The notes: a model not told the origin generated them from the letters alone. DNA of 64,000 nucleotides from an uncultured Paracoccaceae bacterium (GCA_934500835.1 CAKSTR010000001.1:248001-312000); one strand, 5' to 3'. Shown: positions 50,076 through 58,898, numbered from the stretch's first letter. Numbers and translations: made by a program.

Positions 50076-50870
50076 CCAGCCGGCGACGAAGCCCCATGCC
50101 CCGGCCAGATGGGCGGCAAGGGTGGCCAGATAGGCCGCCAGCCCCCAGCCCCATTCGCGCCAGCTCATCGCGCGCTGCGCCCGCGACATCTGCTCGGCCT
50201 GCAGGGCGCTCGACACGCCCAGAAGCGCGAAGATCAGCAGGAAGAGGTGCTGCGACAGCAGCCCCCAGATTCCCAGCCCGCCCGACATGGCAAAGGTCAG
50301 CTGGCGGGCAAGCGTCGGATGGATGCGCCAGGCCAGGATGCGCAGCATCTGGCCGCCGTCCAGGGGCCAGAACGGCAACAGGTTGAACAGGTTCAGCGCC
50401 GCCATCACCATGCCAAGGACATAGAGGAAATCGGACACCCCCTCGGAATAGTCCCAGCTCCAGTAGGCCAGCGCATAGGCCAGCACCATCGGCGCGACCG
50501 AGATCGCGGGACCGAGAAGGATGATGAAGAAATCCCTGCCCTGACTGGCGGGCATCTGGTTCGAGATCGCAACGCCGCCGAACAGCGGCACGAGGCGGAA
50601 GCGGGCGTCGGAATGGCCCATCACCCGATAGGCGGCGACATGGCCGAATTCGTGGATCATCACCGCGACGATCAGCGCCCCGCCGAACAGCGGCCCCCAC
50701 CACCAGCCGGCCACCACCACGGCCAGGGCGCCCATCCCCAGCGATTGCGGGTCCATGCCGACGATGGAGGTGCCATGCAGCCCGCGCAAACCGCCGCGCA
50801 GGGCGTAAAGCGTCAGCGCCACCAGCGCCGCAGCGGCGGTGACAAAGCCGAAATCGGTCAGGCCGGACAT
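50070..50870 (-). CDS. Site-2-protease-family (M50) membrane metalloprotease
   Basis: A 266-residue multi-spanning protein with about six TMs. The zinc motif HEFGH is at 73-77 and the third ligand is Asp171 in NLLPFWPLDGGQ. Such short M50 proteins cleave within the membrane or act as chaperone-like proteins; the substrate is unknown. ATG 50870 starts just before TM1; the longer open frame upstream overlaps a different gene. It begins the minus-strand insertion between hisH and hisA. Confidence 0.9.
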   Translation of the reverse strand: MSGLTDFGFVTAAAALVALTLYALRGGLRGLHGTSIVGMDPQSLGMGALAVVVAGWWWGPLFGGALIVAVMIHEFGHVAAYRVMGHSDARFRLVPLFGGVAISNQMPASQGRDFFIILLGPAISVAPMVLAYALAYWSWDYSEGVSDFLYVLGMVMAALNLFNLLPFWPLDGGQMLRILAWRIHPTLARQLTFAMSGGLGIWGLLSQHLFLLIFALLGVSSALQAEQMSRAQRAMSWREWGWGLAAYLATLAAHLAGAWGFVAGWF

Positions 50871-50977
50871 GCTGGCACCCGTCGTTACCCTTGGTCCGCA
50901 CCTGCTATGGCCGGCAATCGGTGCGACTATGGTGCAGTCGGGACGGAAAGCGCAAGGCCTTGCGCCGGCGGGCCGGG

Positions 50978-51382
50978 TCAGTCCCAGATCCGGGGTTCGG
51001 CAAACTCCAGCGAGTTGCCGGCCGGGTCGCGGAAGTAAAGCGACCGGCCCCCGCCGGGCCAGTCGACCTCGGCCTCGACCGGGATGCGGGCAGCGGTCAG
51101 CCTCTCGCGCCAGCGGTCGATTTCGTCCCGGCTGGCGGCAAAGCACAGATGCCCCGGCCCCCGCGCGCCATGGGCGGGGATGGGCAGGGCGGGGGCGGTG
51201 CCGGGAACTTCCGTCGCCGCAGGATTGAAGATCAACAGGATGCCGGCCCCGACACGGAAGAACACATGCCGCCCCTTTGCCCGCCCGATGACCGGCAGGC
51301 CAAGGACGCCGCTGTAGAAGGCTTCGGCCGCGGCGAGGTCGGTCGCGTAAAGCGCGGTTTCCAGGATGGCTGCAGGCTGCAT
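50978..51382 (-). CDS. VOC-family (glyoxalase/bleomycin resistance) protein
   Basis: A 134-residue protein with two beta-alpha-beta-beta-beta modules. ALYATDLAAAEAFYSGVLGLPV starts module 1; GHLCFAASRDEIDRWRERL and RSLYFRDPAGNSLEFAEP form module 2. Metal ligands would be a His in GHLCF and a Glu in SLEFAEP. Members include glyoxalases, dioxygenases and resistance proteins. Start ATG 51382 gives the normal length. Confidence 0.87.
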   Translation of the reverse strand: MQPAAILETALYATDLAAAEAFYSGVLGLPVIGRAKGRHVFFRVGAGILLIFNPAATEVPGTAPALPIPAHGARGPGHLCFAASRDEIDRWRERLTAARIPVEAEVDWPGGGRSLYFRDPAGNSLEFAEPRIWD

Positions 51383-51414
51383 GGCGCAAGGCTGCGCCCG
51401 AAGGCGGCCCCGCG

Positions 51415-51672
51415 TCAAGCCCGCGGCAGCGACTGATCGCCGCCGCCACACCGCCTGCAGGCGCGGAAGCCCGCCGCCTCGGCCGCCTCGCGCGAGGCGA
51501 AGGCGCGGGTGTTGGCCTGCAGCGGCCGCCCCGGGCAGCCGTCGCGGCAATGGATGCCGGTGGTGGCCACAGCCCAGACCAGCCCACTGGGCAGCCCCGC
51601 CTGATGCAGCGCCCATTCCGCCGCGGTCACCTCTCGCCCCGCGGCCCGGCGCTGTCTGAGGGAGGTCGGCAT
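51415..51672 (-). CDS. Small protein with Ada-type metal-binding (methylphosphotriester) domain
   Basis: An 85-residue protein. The segment AVATTGIHCRDGCPGRPLQAN ... FASREAAEAAGFRACRRCGG matches the N-terminal zinc domain of Ada (four Cys: CxxxC and CxxC), which in Ada repairs methylphosphotriesters. Here the domain is alone, with no AraC HTH or methyltransferase domain. AAAGGA stands ahead of ATG 51672; an in-frame ATG at 51687 is also possible. The function of stand-alone Ada zinc domains is unclear. Confidence 0.82.
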   Translation of the reverse strand: MPTSLRQRRAAGREVTAAEWALHQAGLPSGLVWAVATTGIHCRDGCPGRPLQANTRAFASREAAEAAGFRACRRCGGGDQSLPRA

Positions 51673-51683
51673 GGTGATTCCTT

Positions 51684-52589
51684 TCATTGTGGCCGCAACC
51701 GGCGCAGAAGCCGGCCGTCCATCGCCAGAAGGCCGGCGGCGATCAGAAGGAAGCCCAGAAGATGGCGCGGCTGCAGCGTCTCGCCAAGAAAGACGAGACC
51801 CAGGATCGCCGCACTGACCGGGATCAGGAAGGTGACCAGCGACAGGTTGGTGGCCCCCGCCGTGGCCAGAAGCCGGAAGAAGATCAGATAGGCAAGCGCG
51901 GTGGACAGCACCGCCATGGCCACCACGGCCAGCACCGCGCCGGTGCCGGGCGCGGGCAACGCCCAGGGCCGGTCTATCAGAAGCCAGACCGGCAGCAGCA
52001 GAAGCGTCGCGCAGCCGGTCTGCCCGAAGGCCGAGGCAAGCGGCGTCACGCCCATGCGGCGGAACCGGCGGCCCCAGACGCTGGCCAGCCCGTAGGACAG
52101 CGCCGCGCCAAGACAGCACAGGATCGCCAGCGCCTCGCCGCCCCCTGCCCGGCCCGCCATGACCGCCACCCCGGCAAAGCCGAAGCCAAGGCCCGCGGCC
52201 TTGGCGGGGGTGATCCGCTCATCGACGGTGAACAGATGCGCGACCACGACGGTCCAGAGGGGCGTCGTGGCATTGACGATGGCGGCAAGCGCGGAATCGA
52301 TCCTGCCCTGCGCCAGCACGATCAGGGTGAAGGGGATCGCGTTGTTCAAAAGCCCCATCAGCGCCATTGCACCAAGGACGCGGGCCGGCGTCGCCCCTTC
52401 GGATTTTTCAACGAAGAATCGCTGCCGCCGCACCGTCAGGATCAGCCCCAGCAGCAGCGCCGCGATCGAGACGCGGCCCCAGACGATGCTTAGTGGCGGC
52501 AGGCCCCGCAGGGCCAGTTCGACAAAGAAGAACGATCCGCCCCAGAGAAGGGACAGGATCAGAAGCAGGCTCCACTCGGTACGGTTCAT
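51684..52589 (-). CDS. EamA/DMT-family transporter, 10 TM
   Basis: A 301-residue membrane protein of two homologous EamA repeats (~8-140 and ~150-285), each with about five TMs. LLWGGSFFFVELALRGLPPL and GLINNAIPF-like segments in the first half, and LIFFRLLATAGATNLSLVTFLIPVSA in the second, are typical. It probably exports amino acids or metabolites. Its stop region overlaps possible starts of the Ada-domain gene, so the two are co-transcribed. Confidence 0.9.
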   Translation of the reverse strand: MNRTEWSLLLILSLLWGGSFFFVELALRGLPPLSIVWGRVSIAALLLGLILTVRRQRFFVEKSEGATPARVLGAMALMGLLNNAIPFTLIVLAQGRIDSALAAIVNATTPLWTVVVAHLFTVDERITPAKAAGLGFGFAGVAVMAGRAGGGEALAILCCLGAALSYGLASVWGRRFRRMGVTPLASAFGQTGCATLLLLPVWLLIDRPWALPAPGTGAVLAVVAMAVLSTALAYLIFFRLLATAGATNLSLVTFLIPVSAAILGLVFLGETLQPRHLLGFLLIAAGLLAMDGRLLRRLRPQ

Positions 52590-52657
52590 CAGTCAGGATC
52601 TCCTCTGCCCGCCGTTGTAGCGACCGGGCAGAGGTCTGGCGACCCGGAGCCTGCGGG

Positions 52658-53047
52658 TTACTTCACCCGGCTCCAGTTCTGCTTGGAGCAGATCAACCCG
52701 CCCGCCACGCAGCCCGACAGCTTCAGCTTGTTGCCGTTCAGCGCGATGGTGCCGTAATAGGTCTTGCCGTTCGACGGCCGGAAGACCGAGCCTTCGTAAT
52801 TGCCGTCACCCTGCGGCACCATGTCGATGACGATGGTCTTGCCCTTGTTCTCGGATTCGTATTCCGAGCCATCGGCATTGAATGCCTTGGTGATCTTGCC
52901 GCAGAAGGCCGCGGCGCAGGGTTTGATGGTGACATGGGCAAAGTGGCCGTCATCCACCTCGGTCTGCCACACACCTTCCAAGGGGTCCGCAACTGCGGCG
53001 CCACCCGCAAGGGCCAGCACCGCCGCAAGGGCAAGTCTCTTCATCAT
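52658..53047 (-). CDS. Secreted DUF2147 protein
   Basis: A 129-residue protein with a signal peptide (MMKRLALAAVLALAGGAAVA, cleaved ~20). The DUF2147 domain follows: DPLEGVWQTEVDDGHFAHVTI, CGKITKAFN, GSVFRPSNGKTYYGTIALNGNKL, and a Cys pair in SGCVAGGLICSKQNW. It is likely a periplasmic beta-barrel (lipocalin-like). Starts at 53047 with GGAGGAG upstream. Function unknown. Confidence 0.9.
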   Translation of the reverse strand: MMKRLALAAVLALAGGAAVADPLEGVWQTEVDDGHFAHVTIKPCAAAFCGKITKAFNADGSEYESENKGKTIVIDMVPQGDGNYEGSVFRPSNGKTYYGTIALNGNKLKLSGCVAGGLICSKQNWSRVK

Positions 53048-53175
53048 GTCCTCCTCCCTGAGGTTGTCGCAAATCCTTTGCGCCGGCCGGACCACCGATC
53101 AAGCGTGACGTTGGGTCTCTTCCCTTCGCGCGCCGCGCATGGCATGGGGCAGCCCATCGAAAGACGGAGGCCGCC

Positions 53176-53895
53176 ATGATCCTTTACCCCGCCATCGACC
53201 TGAAGGACGGCCAGTGCGTCCGCCTGTTGCGCGGCGAGATGTCGGCCGCAACCGTCTTCGGCGACGACCCGGCGGCGCAGGCGCTGAAGTTCCAGAAGGC
53301 CGGTTGCGAATGGCTGCATCTGGTCGATCTGAACGGCGCCTTTGCCGGTGTGCCGGTCAATGGCGCAGCGGTGGAGGCGATCCTTGCCGCAGTCTCGGTC
53401 CCGGCCCAGTTGGGCGGCGGCATCCGCGACATGGCCACCATCGCGATGTGGCTTGAGAAGGGCCTCTCGCGGGTCATCCTTGGCACCGTAGCGGTCGAGA
53501 ACCCCGATCTGGTGCGCGAGGCCGCCCGCGCCTTTCCGGGCAAGGTCGCCGTCGGGATCGACGCGCGCAAGGGTTTTGTCGCCACCAAAGGCTGGGCCAC
53601 GGAAACCACCGTGCAGGCCACCGACCTTGCCCGCAGCTTCGAGGATGCCGGTGTTGCGGCGATCATCTATACCGACATCGACCGCGACGGCGCCATGCAG
53701 GGCCCGAACATCGAGGCGACCGAGGCGCTGGCCCGGGCGGTATCGATCCCGGTCATCGCCTCGGGCGGCGTGTCGCGCATGGAGGACCTGACCGCGCTGC
53801 GCGATACCGGCGTGATCGCCGGCGCGATCTCGGGCCGCGCGCTTTACGACGGCGCGATCGATCTGGCAGAGGCGCTTGCCAACCTGAAGGGCTGA
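53176..53895 (+). CDS. hisA: Phosphoribosylformimino-5-aminoimidazole carboxamide ribotide isomerase
   Basis: A 239-residue (beta/alpha)8 isomerase, fourth step of histidine synthesis. The catalytic Asp8 is in [14 protein letters not shown], with the phosphate loops [11 protein letters not shown] and [13 protein letters not shown]; the second catalytic Asp is in [19 protein letters not shown] precedes the ATG. A DUF2867 gene separates it from hisF. Confidence 0.98.
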   Translation: MILYPAIDLKDGQCVRLLRGEMSAATVFGDDPAAQALKFQKAGCEWLHLVDLNGAFAGVPVNGAAVEAILAAVSVPAQLGGGIRDMATIAMWLEKGLSRVILGTVAVENPDLVREAARAFPGKVAVGIDARKGFVATKGWATETTVQATDLARSFEDAGVAAIIYTDIDRDGAMQGPNIEATEALARAVSIPVIASGGVSRMEDLTALRDTGVIAGAISGRALYDGAIDLAEALANLKG

Positions 53896-53954
53896 TTGTC
53901 GCAAGGGCGTCGCGCCCCCTGTCCCCATGCGGCGCGAAGTGGCATCCTGATGCC

Positions 53955-54419
53955 ATGGCCAGCCCCCGCAAAACCCTCATCCGCAAGGCCCGCATCCGCA
54001 AGGACCACCTGCCCGCCGCCTCGCACCTCTGGGCGCGGCACCGGGCCGGCGACTTCCTGGATTGCTATTCGGTCGAAAGCAGCCTCACACCGCAACAGGC
54101 GGTGGCACAGGGTCTTGCCCTTCCGCGATGGGCCGCCACGCTGATGCGGCTTCGCAATGCGCTGGTCCGGCCCTTCGGACTGAAGACGGGCGAGGGCCCG
54201 GCGCTTTTTCCGACCCATCTGGACAGCAAGGACGAGATGGTGATCGGCACCGACGACAGCCATCTTGATTTCCGTATCGCGGTGTTCCGGCAGGGCGAGC
54301 GGCTTTATCTGTCCACCTGGGTCCGGCCCAGGAACATCCGGGGCCGCGCCTATCTGGCGCTGGTGATGCCCTTCCACATCCTGATCTCGCGCGGGGCGGT
54401 GGCGCGGATGGCGGCTTGA
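53955..54419 (+). CDS. DUF2867 domain protein
   Basis: A 154-residue cytoplasmic protein. DYLP-like [23 protein letters not shown] at the N-terminus and [27 protein letters not shown] near the C-terminus are the DUF2867 landmarks. It is inserted between hisA and hisF on the same strand, so it is probably co-transcribed. No histidine-related role is known to me. Confidence 0.82.
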   Translation: MASPRKTLIRKARIRKDHLPAASHLWARHRAGDFLDCYSVESSLTPQQAVAQGLALPRWAATLMRLRNALVRPFGLKTGEGPALFPTHLDSKDEMVIGTDDSHLDFRIAVFRQGERLYLSTWVRPRNIRGRAYLALVMPFHILISRGAVARMAA

Positions 54420-54450
54420 CGCCTGCGGCCTTGCGCGGCATTCAGACCCC

Positions 54451-55212
54451 ATGCTGAAGACCCGCATCATCCCCTGTCTCGACGTCGCCGAAGGCCGGGT
54501 GGTCAAGGGCGTGAACTTCGTCGACCTGATCGACGCCGGCGACCCGGTCGAGGCCGCCAAGGCCTATGACGCCGCCGGCGCGGATGAGCTGTGCTTCCTC
54601 GACATCATGGCGACCGAGGAAAACCGCGGCACCATGTTCGATCTGGTCACCCGCACGGCCGAGCAATGCTTCATGCCGCTGACGGTGGGCGGCGGGGTGC
54701 GGACCGTGGCGGACGTGCGCGCGCTCCTGCTGGCGGGGGCGGACAAGGTGTCGTTCAACTCGGCCGCGGTGGCCAACCCGGACGTGGTGGCCGAAGCGGC
54801 GGATCATTTCGGTTCGCAATGCATCGTTGTGGCCATCGACGCCAAGACCGTGGAGCCGGGCCGGTGGGAGATCTTCACCCACGGCGGCCGCCGCGCCACC
54901 GGCATCGACGCGGTCGAGTTTGCGCAACTGGTGGCCGCGAAAGGTGCCGGAGAAATCCTGCTGACCTCGATGGACCGCGACGGCACCAGGGGCGGCTACA
55001 ACCTGCCGCTGACCCGTGCCATCGCCGATGCGGTGCCGGTCCCGGTGATCGCCAGCGGGGGGGTCGGCACGCTGGACCATCTGGTCGAAGGCGTGACGAT
55101 GGGCCACGCCTCGGCCGTGCTGGCCGCCTCGATCTTCCATTTCGGCACCTATACCATCGCCGAGGCCAAGGCCCATATGGCCGCAGCCGGCATCCCGATG
55201 AGGCTGACATGA
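54451..55212 (+). CDS. hisF: Imidazole glycerol phosphate synthase, cyclase subunit
   Basis: A 253-residue (beta/alpha)8 synthase subunit that joins with HisH. Catalytic Asp11 is in [19 protein letters not shown], and the second Asp is in [12 protein letters not shown]. Phosphate loops are [12 protein letters not shown] and [13 protein letters not shown]. The stop overlaps the hisE start by 4 nt. Confidence 0.98.
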   Translation: MLKTRIIPCLDVAEGRVVKGVNFVDLIDAGDPVEAAKAYDAAGADELCFLDIMATEENRGTMFDLVTRTAEQCFMPLTVGGGVRTVADVRALLLAGADKVSFNSAAVANPDVVAEAADHFGSQCIVVAIDAKTVEPGRWEIFTHGGRRATGIDAVEFAQLVAAKGAGEILLTSMDRDGTRGGYNLPLTRAIADAVPVPVIASGGVGTLDHLVEGVTMGHASAVLAASIFHFGTYTIAEAKAHMAAAGIPMRLT

Positions 55213-55535
55213 GCGCGCCCGCGACGGCCCTCGACCGGCTGGCGGCCACCATCGCGGCCCGCAAGGGGGCCGACCCGGACAGCAGCTGGACCGCCAAGCT
55301 GCTGGCAAAGGGCCCCGAGAAATGCGCCGAGAAATTCGGCGAAGAGGCGGTAGAGGCGATCATCGAAGCGGTGAAGGGCGACCGCGAGAAGCTGACCGCC
55401 GAGGCGGCCGATGTGCTCTATCACCTGCTTGTCATGCTGGCCGCGCGGGACGTGTCGCTTGACGATGTGCTGGCCGAGCTGGCCCGCCGCGAGGGCACCT
55501 CGGGCCTGGCCGAAAAAGCCGCGCGCAGCCGGTAG
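55209..55535 (+). CDS. hisE: Phosphoribosyl-ATP pyrophosphohydrolase
   Basis: A 108-residue all-alpha NTP pyrophosphohydrolase, second step of histidine synthesis. The metal-binding [19 protein letters not shown] and [20 protein letters not shown] helices carry the acidic ligands. ATG 55209 overlaps the hisF stop (ATGA). It is monofunctional; hisI is not in the window. The structured repeat follows as a terminator. Confidence 0.97.
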   Translation: MSAPATALDRLAATIAARKGADPDSSWTAKLLAKGPEKCAEKFGEEAVEAIIEAVKGDREKLTAEAADVLYHLLVMLAARDVSLDDVLAELARREGTSGLAEKAARSR

Positions 55536-55609
55536 CCAAAGGCGCGGCTGCCGCCGCATTGTCTGTTTGGTGGAGGCGGGCGGCGCGCCCGGTGGTTTCG
55601 GTCGCGGGA

Positions 55610-55773
55610 TGGGGGTTTCACCCCCAAACCCCCAGGATATTTTCAGACAGAAAATGAGCACAGAGCCTATTTTCTGTCTGAAAATATCCCCGCCGGAGGC
55701 ATCGCCCGAGCCGGTTGCGCGCTTGCGCGCAGAGGCGAGAGAAAAGACGTGCGGCGATCAGCCGCCCGATCTG
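55610..55773. repeat. Dispersed structured repeat, copy 2
   Basis: It has the same order of parts as copy 1 (245-412): GGGGGTTTCACCCCC, then a perfect 21-bp inverted repeat (55635-55655 with 55669-55689, loop 13 nt of unrelated sequence), GCCCGAGCCGGTT, a GCGCGC-TT-GCGCGC hairpin, AGAGGCGAGAGAAAAGACGT, GCGGC/GCCGC and CGATCTG. It lies between the tail-to-tail ends of hisE and the CoA-binding gene. The middle hairpin differs in sequence from copy 1 but still pairs. Confidence 0.88.
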
Positions 55774-55783
55774 GCGACAGCAG

Positions 55784-56203
55784 TCAGAGGCCGAGTCGCG
55801 GGATCTCGATCGCCGGGCAGTGGTTCTGCACCGCCAGCAGTCCGGCGGCGCGGGCGCGGGCCAGGGCGGCATCGTCGATGACGCCCAGCTGAAGCCAGAC
55901 CGCCTTCGCCCCGATGGCGATGGCCTCATTGACCACGGCGCCCGCTTCCTCGCTGCGGCGGAAGACGTCGACCATATCCACCGGACCGTCCTTTTCCACC
56001 ACCTCGGCCAGCGAGGCGCGGACGGTGGTGCCAAGGGCTTCCTGTCCGGCCTGCCCCGGGTTCACCGGAATCACCCGATAGCCGTTGCGGGCCAGGAATG
56101 CCGCGACGCCGTGGCTGGCACGGTCGGGTTTCGGGGACCATCCCACCACGGCAATGGTGCGGACTGTGGTCAGGATCTGGCGGATGGTGGCGTCGTCGCT
56201 CAT
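55784..56203 (-). CDS. CoA-binding domain protein (YccU-like)
   Basis: A 139-residue Rossmann-fold protein of the CoA-binding family. Landmarks are TIAVVGWSPKPDRASHGVAAFL, GYRVIPVNPGQAGQEALG, MVDVFRRSEEAGAVVNEAI and KAVWLQLGVIDDAAL. It corresponds to the N-terminal CoA-binding domain of succinyl-CoA synthetases as a stand-alone protein. Start 56203 was preferred over ATG 56215 because GGAT lies nearer to it; both are weak. Confidence 0.88.
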   Translation of the reverse strand: MSDDATIRQILTTVRTIAVVGWSPKPDRASHGVAAFLARNGYRVIPVNPGQAGQEALGTTVRASLAEVVEKDGPVDMVDVFRRSEEAGAVVNEAIAIGAKAVWLQLGVIDDAALARARAAGLLAVQNHCPAIEIPRLGL

Positions 56204-56226
56204 ATCGGCATCCAAGCAGAAAAAAG

Positions 56227-56252
56227 CGCCCGGGCCAAGCGGACCGGGCGCA
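56227..56252 (-). terminator. Intrinsic terminator facing the minus strand
   Basis: GCGCCCGG (56227-56234) pairs with CCGGGCGC (56245-56252). Read on the minus strand the stem is followed by a run of six T (56226-56221). It would end transcripts from the RlmB-type gene ~115 nt upstream, before the CoA-binding gene. Confidence 0.7.
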
Positions 56253-56366
56253 AAAGTTGCGGAACGAGGGACAGTGAAATCAAGGTACGGGGGTTCCGAC
56301 CCGCGCCTTCTGACTATGATCTAGGGATGTGAAGCCAAGGTTAAAGCCCGCATCGCGCAAGTGTGA

Positions 56367-57155
56367 TCAGCGGGTGCTGGCCGCGTAAAGCGCGACCGCC
56401 GCGGCATTGGACACGTTCAGGCTGCCGAAGGCCCCGGCGAAGGGGATCCGCGCGATGAGGTCGCAGGTCTCGCGCGTCTTGTCGCGCAGGCCCGGGCCCT
56501 CGGCCCCCAGCACAAGGCCGATGGCGCGCGTGCCCGCCTGCTCCAGCGCCTGAGGCAAGGTCAGATCGGCTTCGCCGTCCAGCCCGATCATCAGATAGCC
56601 GGCCGATTTCAGCTCTTCCATCGCCTCGGCCAGATTGGTGACCCGCAGATAGGGCTGGCGCTCCAGCGCGCCCGAGGCGGTCTTGGCCAGCGCCCCGGTT
56701 TCGGGCGCGGAATGATGGCGGGGGGCGATCACGGCACGGGCGCCGAAAACCTCGGCGCTGCGCAGGACGGCGCCGGCGTTGTGCGGGTCGGTGACCCGGT
56801 CAAGCAGCACCACCAACGGCGCCCCCTGCCCCGAGACCGCCACCTCCACGAGCTTGCCCCAGTTCAGCGGCCTGACTTCAAGCGCCGCGCCCTGATGCAC
56901 CGAGCCTTCGTCGATCGGGGCCGAGAACTTGCGCGGATCTTCGATCTCGGGCTCGATCCCGGCTTCGGCCACCGCGTCGGCCAGCTTGTCCAGCGCATTC
57001 TTCGTCACGATCAGCCGCAGCTTTTCACGCGCCGGATTGACCAGCGCATCGCGCACGGCATGCAGCCCGAAAAGCCAGAGCGTCTCTTTCGCCTCGGCTT
57101 TCGCCCTGCGTTCCTTGTCCACAATCCATGTGGGCTTGCGCGACCCCGGCTTCAT
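56367..57155 (-). CDS. rlmB: 23S rRNA 2'-O-methyltransferase, TrmH/RlmB family
   Basis: A 262-residue SPOUT methyltransferase. The N-terminal RNA-binding substrate domain (ETLWLFGLHAVRDALVNPARE) is followed by the catalytic knot: motif 1 LLDRVTDPHNAGAVLRSAEV, motif 2 GLVLGAEGPGL and motif 3 NVSNAAAVALYAA. It probably methylates the ribose of a conserved 23S rRNA guanosine. ATG 57155 has AGGAG 7 nt upstream. It is divergent from tRNA-Tyr, which begins 98 bp away. Confidence 0.92.
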   Translation of the reverse strand: MKPGSRKPTWIVDKERRAKAEAKETLWLFGLHAVRDALVNPAREKLRLIVTKNALDKLADAVAEAGIEPEIEDPRKFSAPIDEGSVHQGAALEVRPLNWGKLVEVAVSGQGAPLVVLLDRVTDPHNAGAVLRSAEVFGARAVIAPRHHSAPETGALAKTASGALERQPYLRVTNLAEAMEELKSAGYLMIGLDGEADLTLPQALEQAGTRAIGLVLGAEGPGLRDKTRETCDLIARIPFAGAFGSLNVSNAAAVALYAASTR

Positions 57156-57252
57156 CTGGTTCTCCTGATCCGATCGCCCTCCTATAGCGATGGAATCCCG
57201 CCCGATCCACCCTTGACGCCCCGGTGAGGCCCCGCTAAACCCCGCCTCCATC

Positions 57253-57336
57253 GGGTGACGAGCTGCAAGGTGCGGCAGCGGACTGTAACTCCGCCGGGGC
57301 GACCCACGCCTGGTTCGATTCCAGGGTCACCCACCA
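57253..57336 (+). tRNA. tRNA-Tyr (GTA)
   Basis: A class II tRNA. Acceptor GGGTGAC/GTCACCC, D-stem GCTG/CGGC, anticodon stem GCGGA/TCCGC with loop CTGTAAC (anticodon GTA), long variable arm with GGG-CGA-CCC, T-arm CCTGG-TTCGATT-CCAGG, discriminator A and encoded CCA (57334-57336). Confidence 0.95.
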
Positions 57337-57442
57337 TCCCCTTCATATGGATGTTGGACCGATGCGCCGGGGCCTGCGGGCCGGTTGCGGGCCAATGCGG
57401 GCTGTGGCAGGGTGGCGCGGTTCTTCCTGAAGGCGCCCTTTC

Positions 57443-58237
57443 ATGTCCGACCGTTCCTACCGCTTCACCCATGCCGTGACCCGCCGTCCGTCGCAAAGCA
57501 TCATCCGGGGCCTGCGCGCCGTCGATACCGGCAACCCGGATCTGTCGGTCATGCAAAGCCATCACGCCGACTATATCGCGGCACTGAAGGCGGCCGGCGC
57601 CAGGGTGATCGAACTGGACGCGCTGGACGACTATCCGGATTCGGTCTTTGTCGAGGATACCGCGCTCTGCCTGCCCGAAGGGGCGGTGATCATGCGCCCC
57701 GGCGCGCCCTCGCGGCTGGGAGAGGCTGCCGAGATGGCGCCCGTGCTGGAGAAGCTTTACACGACAGTCCGCCGGATCGGGGGCACGGACAGTTTCATCG
57801 AGGGCGGCGACATTCTGGTGACCGAGACCGAGATCCTTGTCGGCCGCTCGGCCCGCACCAATGCGGCCGGCGTGGCGGAACTGGCCGGGCTGGTCGCCGA
57901 CTGGGGACATCGCGTGCGCGAGTTGCACACGCCCCCCGGCGTGCTGCATTTCAAGACCGATTGCAGCCTGATGGATGCCGAGACAGTGCTGTCCACCGAC
58001 CGGCTGGCAGCCTCCGGCTGTTTCAAGGGATACCGGGTGATCCCGGTGGCGCAAGGCGAGGAGGCCTCGGCCAATGCCATCCGTTTCAACGACTCGGTGC
58101 TGTTCCCGGCGGGCTTCCCGCGCACCCGCGACCGTCTGGTCGATGCCGGCTACAAGGTGACCGAAATCGGCAACAGCGAATGCGCCAAGATCGACGGGGG
58201 CATGTCCTGCCTGTCGTTGCGCTTCGCGCCGGTCTGA
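57443..58237 (+). CDS. ddaH: Dimethylarginine dimethylaminohydrolase (dimethylargininase)
   Basis: A 264-residue amidinotransferase-fold enzyme converting N,N-dimethylarginine to citrulline and dimethylamine. The catalytic His169 (GVLHFKTDC) and Cys256 (DGGMSCLSLRF) are present, as are the substrate motifs FVEDTALCLP (70-79) and SFIEGGDILV (117-126). The His-to-Cys distance of 87 matches the Pseudomonas enzyme (His162, Cys249). The dimethylamine product could enter methylated-amine metabolism, but no direct link is shown. It is followed by a convergent hypothetical gene. Confidence 0.93.
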   Translation: MSDRSYRFTHAVTRRPSQSIIRGLRAVDTGNPDLSVMQSHHADYIAALKAAGARVIELDALDDYPDSVFVEDTALCLPEGAVIMRPGAPSRLGEAAEMAPVLEKLYTTVRRIGGTDSFIEGGDILVTETEILVGRSARTNAAGVAELAGLVADWGHRVRELHTPPGVLHFKTDCSLMDAETVLSTDRLAASGCFKGYRVIPVAQGEEASANAIRFNDSVLFPAGFPRTRDRLVDAGYKVTEIGNSECAKIDGGMSCLSLRFAPV

Positions 58238-58348
58238 CCGCTCTTCGCAACGACTGTCCGGGCGGGGCAGACGCAGGCACGGGCCATGTCGTCGCTGCGG
58301 GAAGAACCGTTACCTCGTGGCGAATGCGCTGGCTGACGCCAGGGCACC

Positions 58349-58771
58349 TCAGGGCATCAGCACGGCGCTGCGGTCGTAGTCGGCCACCTCGACGCTGCCG
58401 TCATCGAAGGTCACTGCGACAGAGACGCTGGTGATCGCGCCCAGGGGCGCCTCGGCATAGGGCAGCACCGTCTCCATCTTCAGCGCATTGGGCGCAGCCT
58501 CGCCCTCGTGGCAGGGTTCCATCGGCATCACGGTTTGCGGCGCACCACCGTTGATGCCCCAGGCGATCCGCTCCACTCCACAGCGCCAGGCCAGAAGATT
58601 GGTGAAATAGATCAGATCCTTGCCGTCGAACTCCCGGATCGCGATCCATTGCGGCCTGGTGGCCTGCAGGATCGGCTTCACTTCGGCGGCGGTGGTGAAA
58701 TCCTGCGCAAGCGCCGGCAAGCCCGTCAGGGCTGCGAAAAGCGCGGCCGATCCCCTGAAACAAGGCTTCAT
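58349..58771 (-). CDS. Conserved secreted protein of unknown function
   Basis: A 140-residue protein. The signal peptide MKPCFRGSAALFAALTGLPALAQ is clear. The mature part contains a repeated aromatic pattern (QWIAIREFDGKDLIYFTNLLAW), two Cys (WRCGVERIAWGING and MEPCHEGEA) that could form a disulfide, and acidic C-terminal strands (VAVTFDDGSVEVADYD). I do not recognise the family. ATG 58771 is chosen to expose the signal peptide. Confidence 0.75.
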   Translation of the reverse strand: MKPCFRGSAALFAALTGLPALAQDFTTAAEVKPILQATRPQWIAIREFDGKDLIYFTNLLAWRCGVERIAWGINGGAPQTVMPMEPCHEGEAAPNALKMETVLPYAEAPLGAITSVSVAVTFDDGSVEVADYDRSAVLMP

Positions 58772-58898
58772 CGCCCCCCTCGCACTCTTGAACCTTTCGC
58801 CCGCTCGGGGCCGCACCTATACTGCGCAGCGCAAAGGCCGCGAGCAAGACTGCGATACCGGCTCTTGCACTGGCCCGACCCCGGGCGGAGGAACCAAG

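Noticed and set aside
56253..56366. Small RNA gene between the terminator and the rlmB stop
   Set aside because: The 114-bp stretch ends at a terminator, but I see no promoter or stable fold; it is more simply the 3' untranslated region of rlmB.
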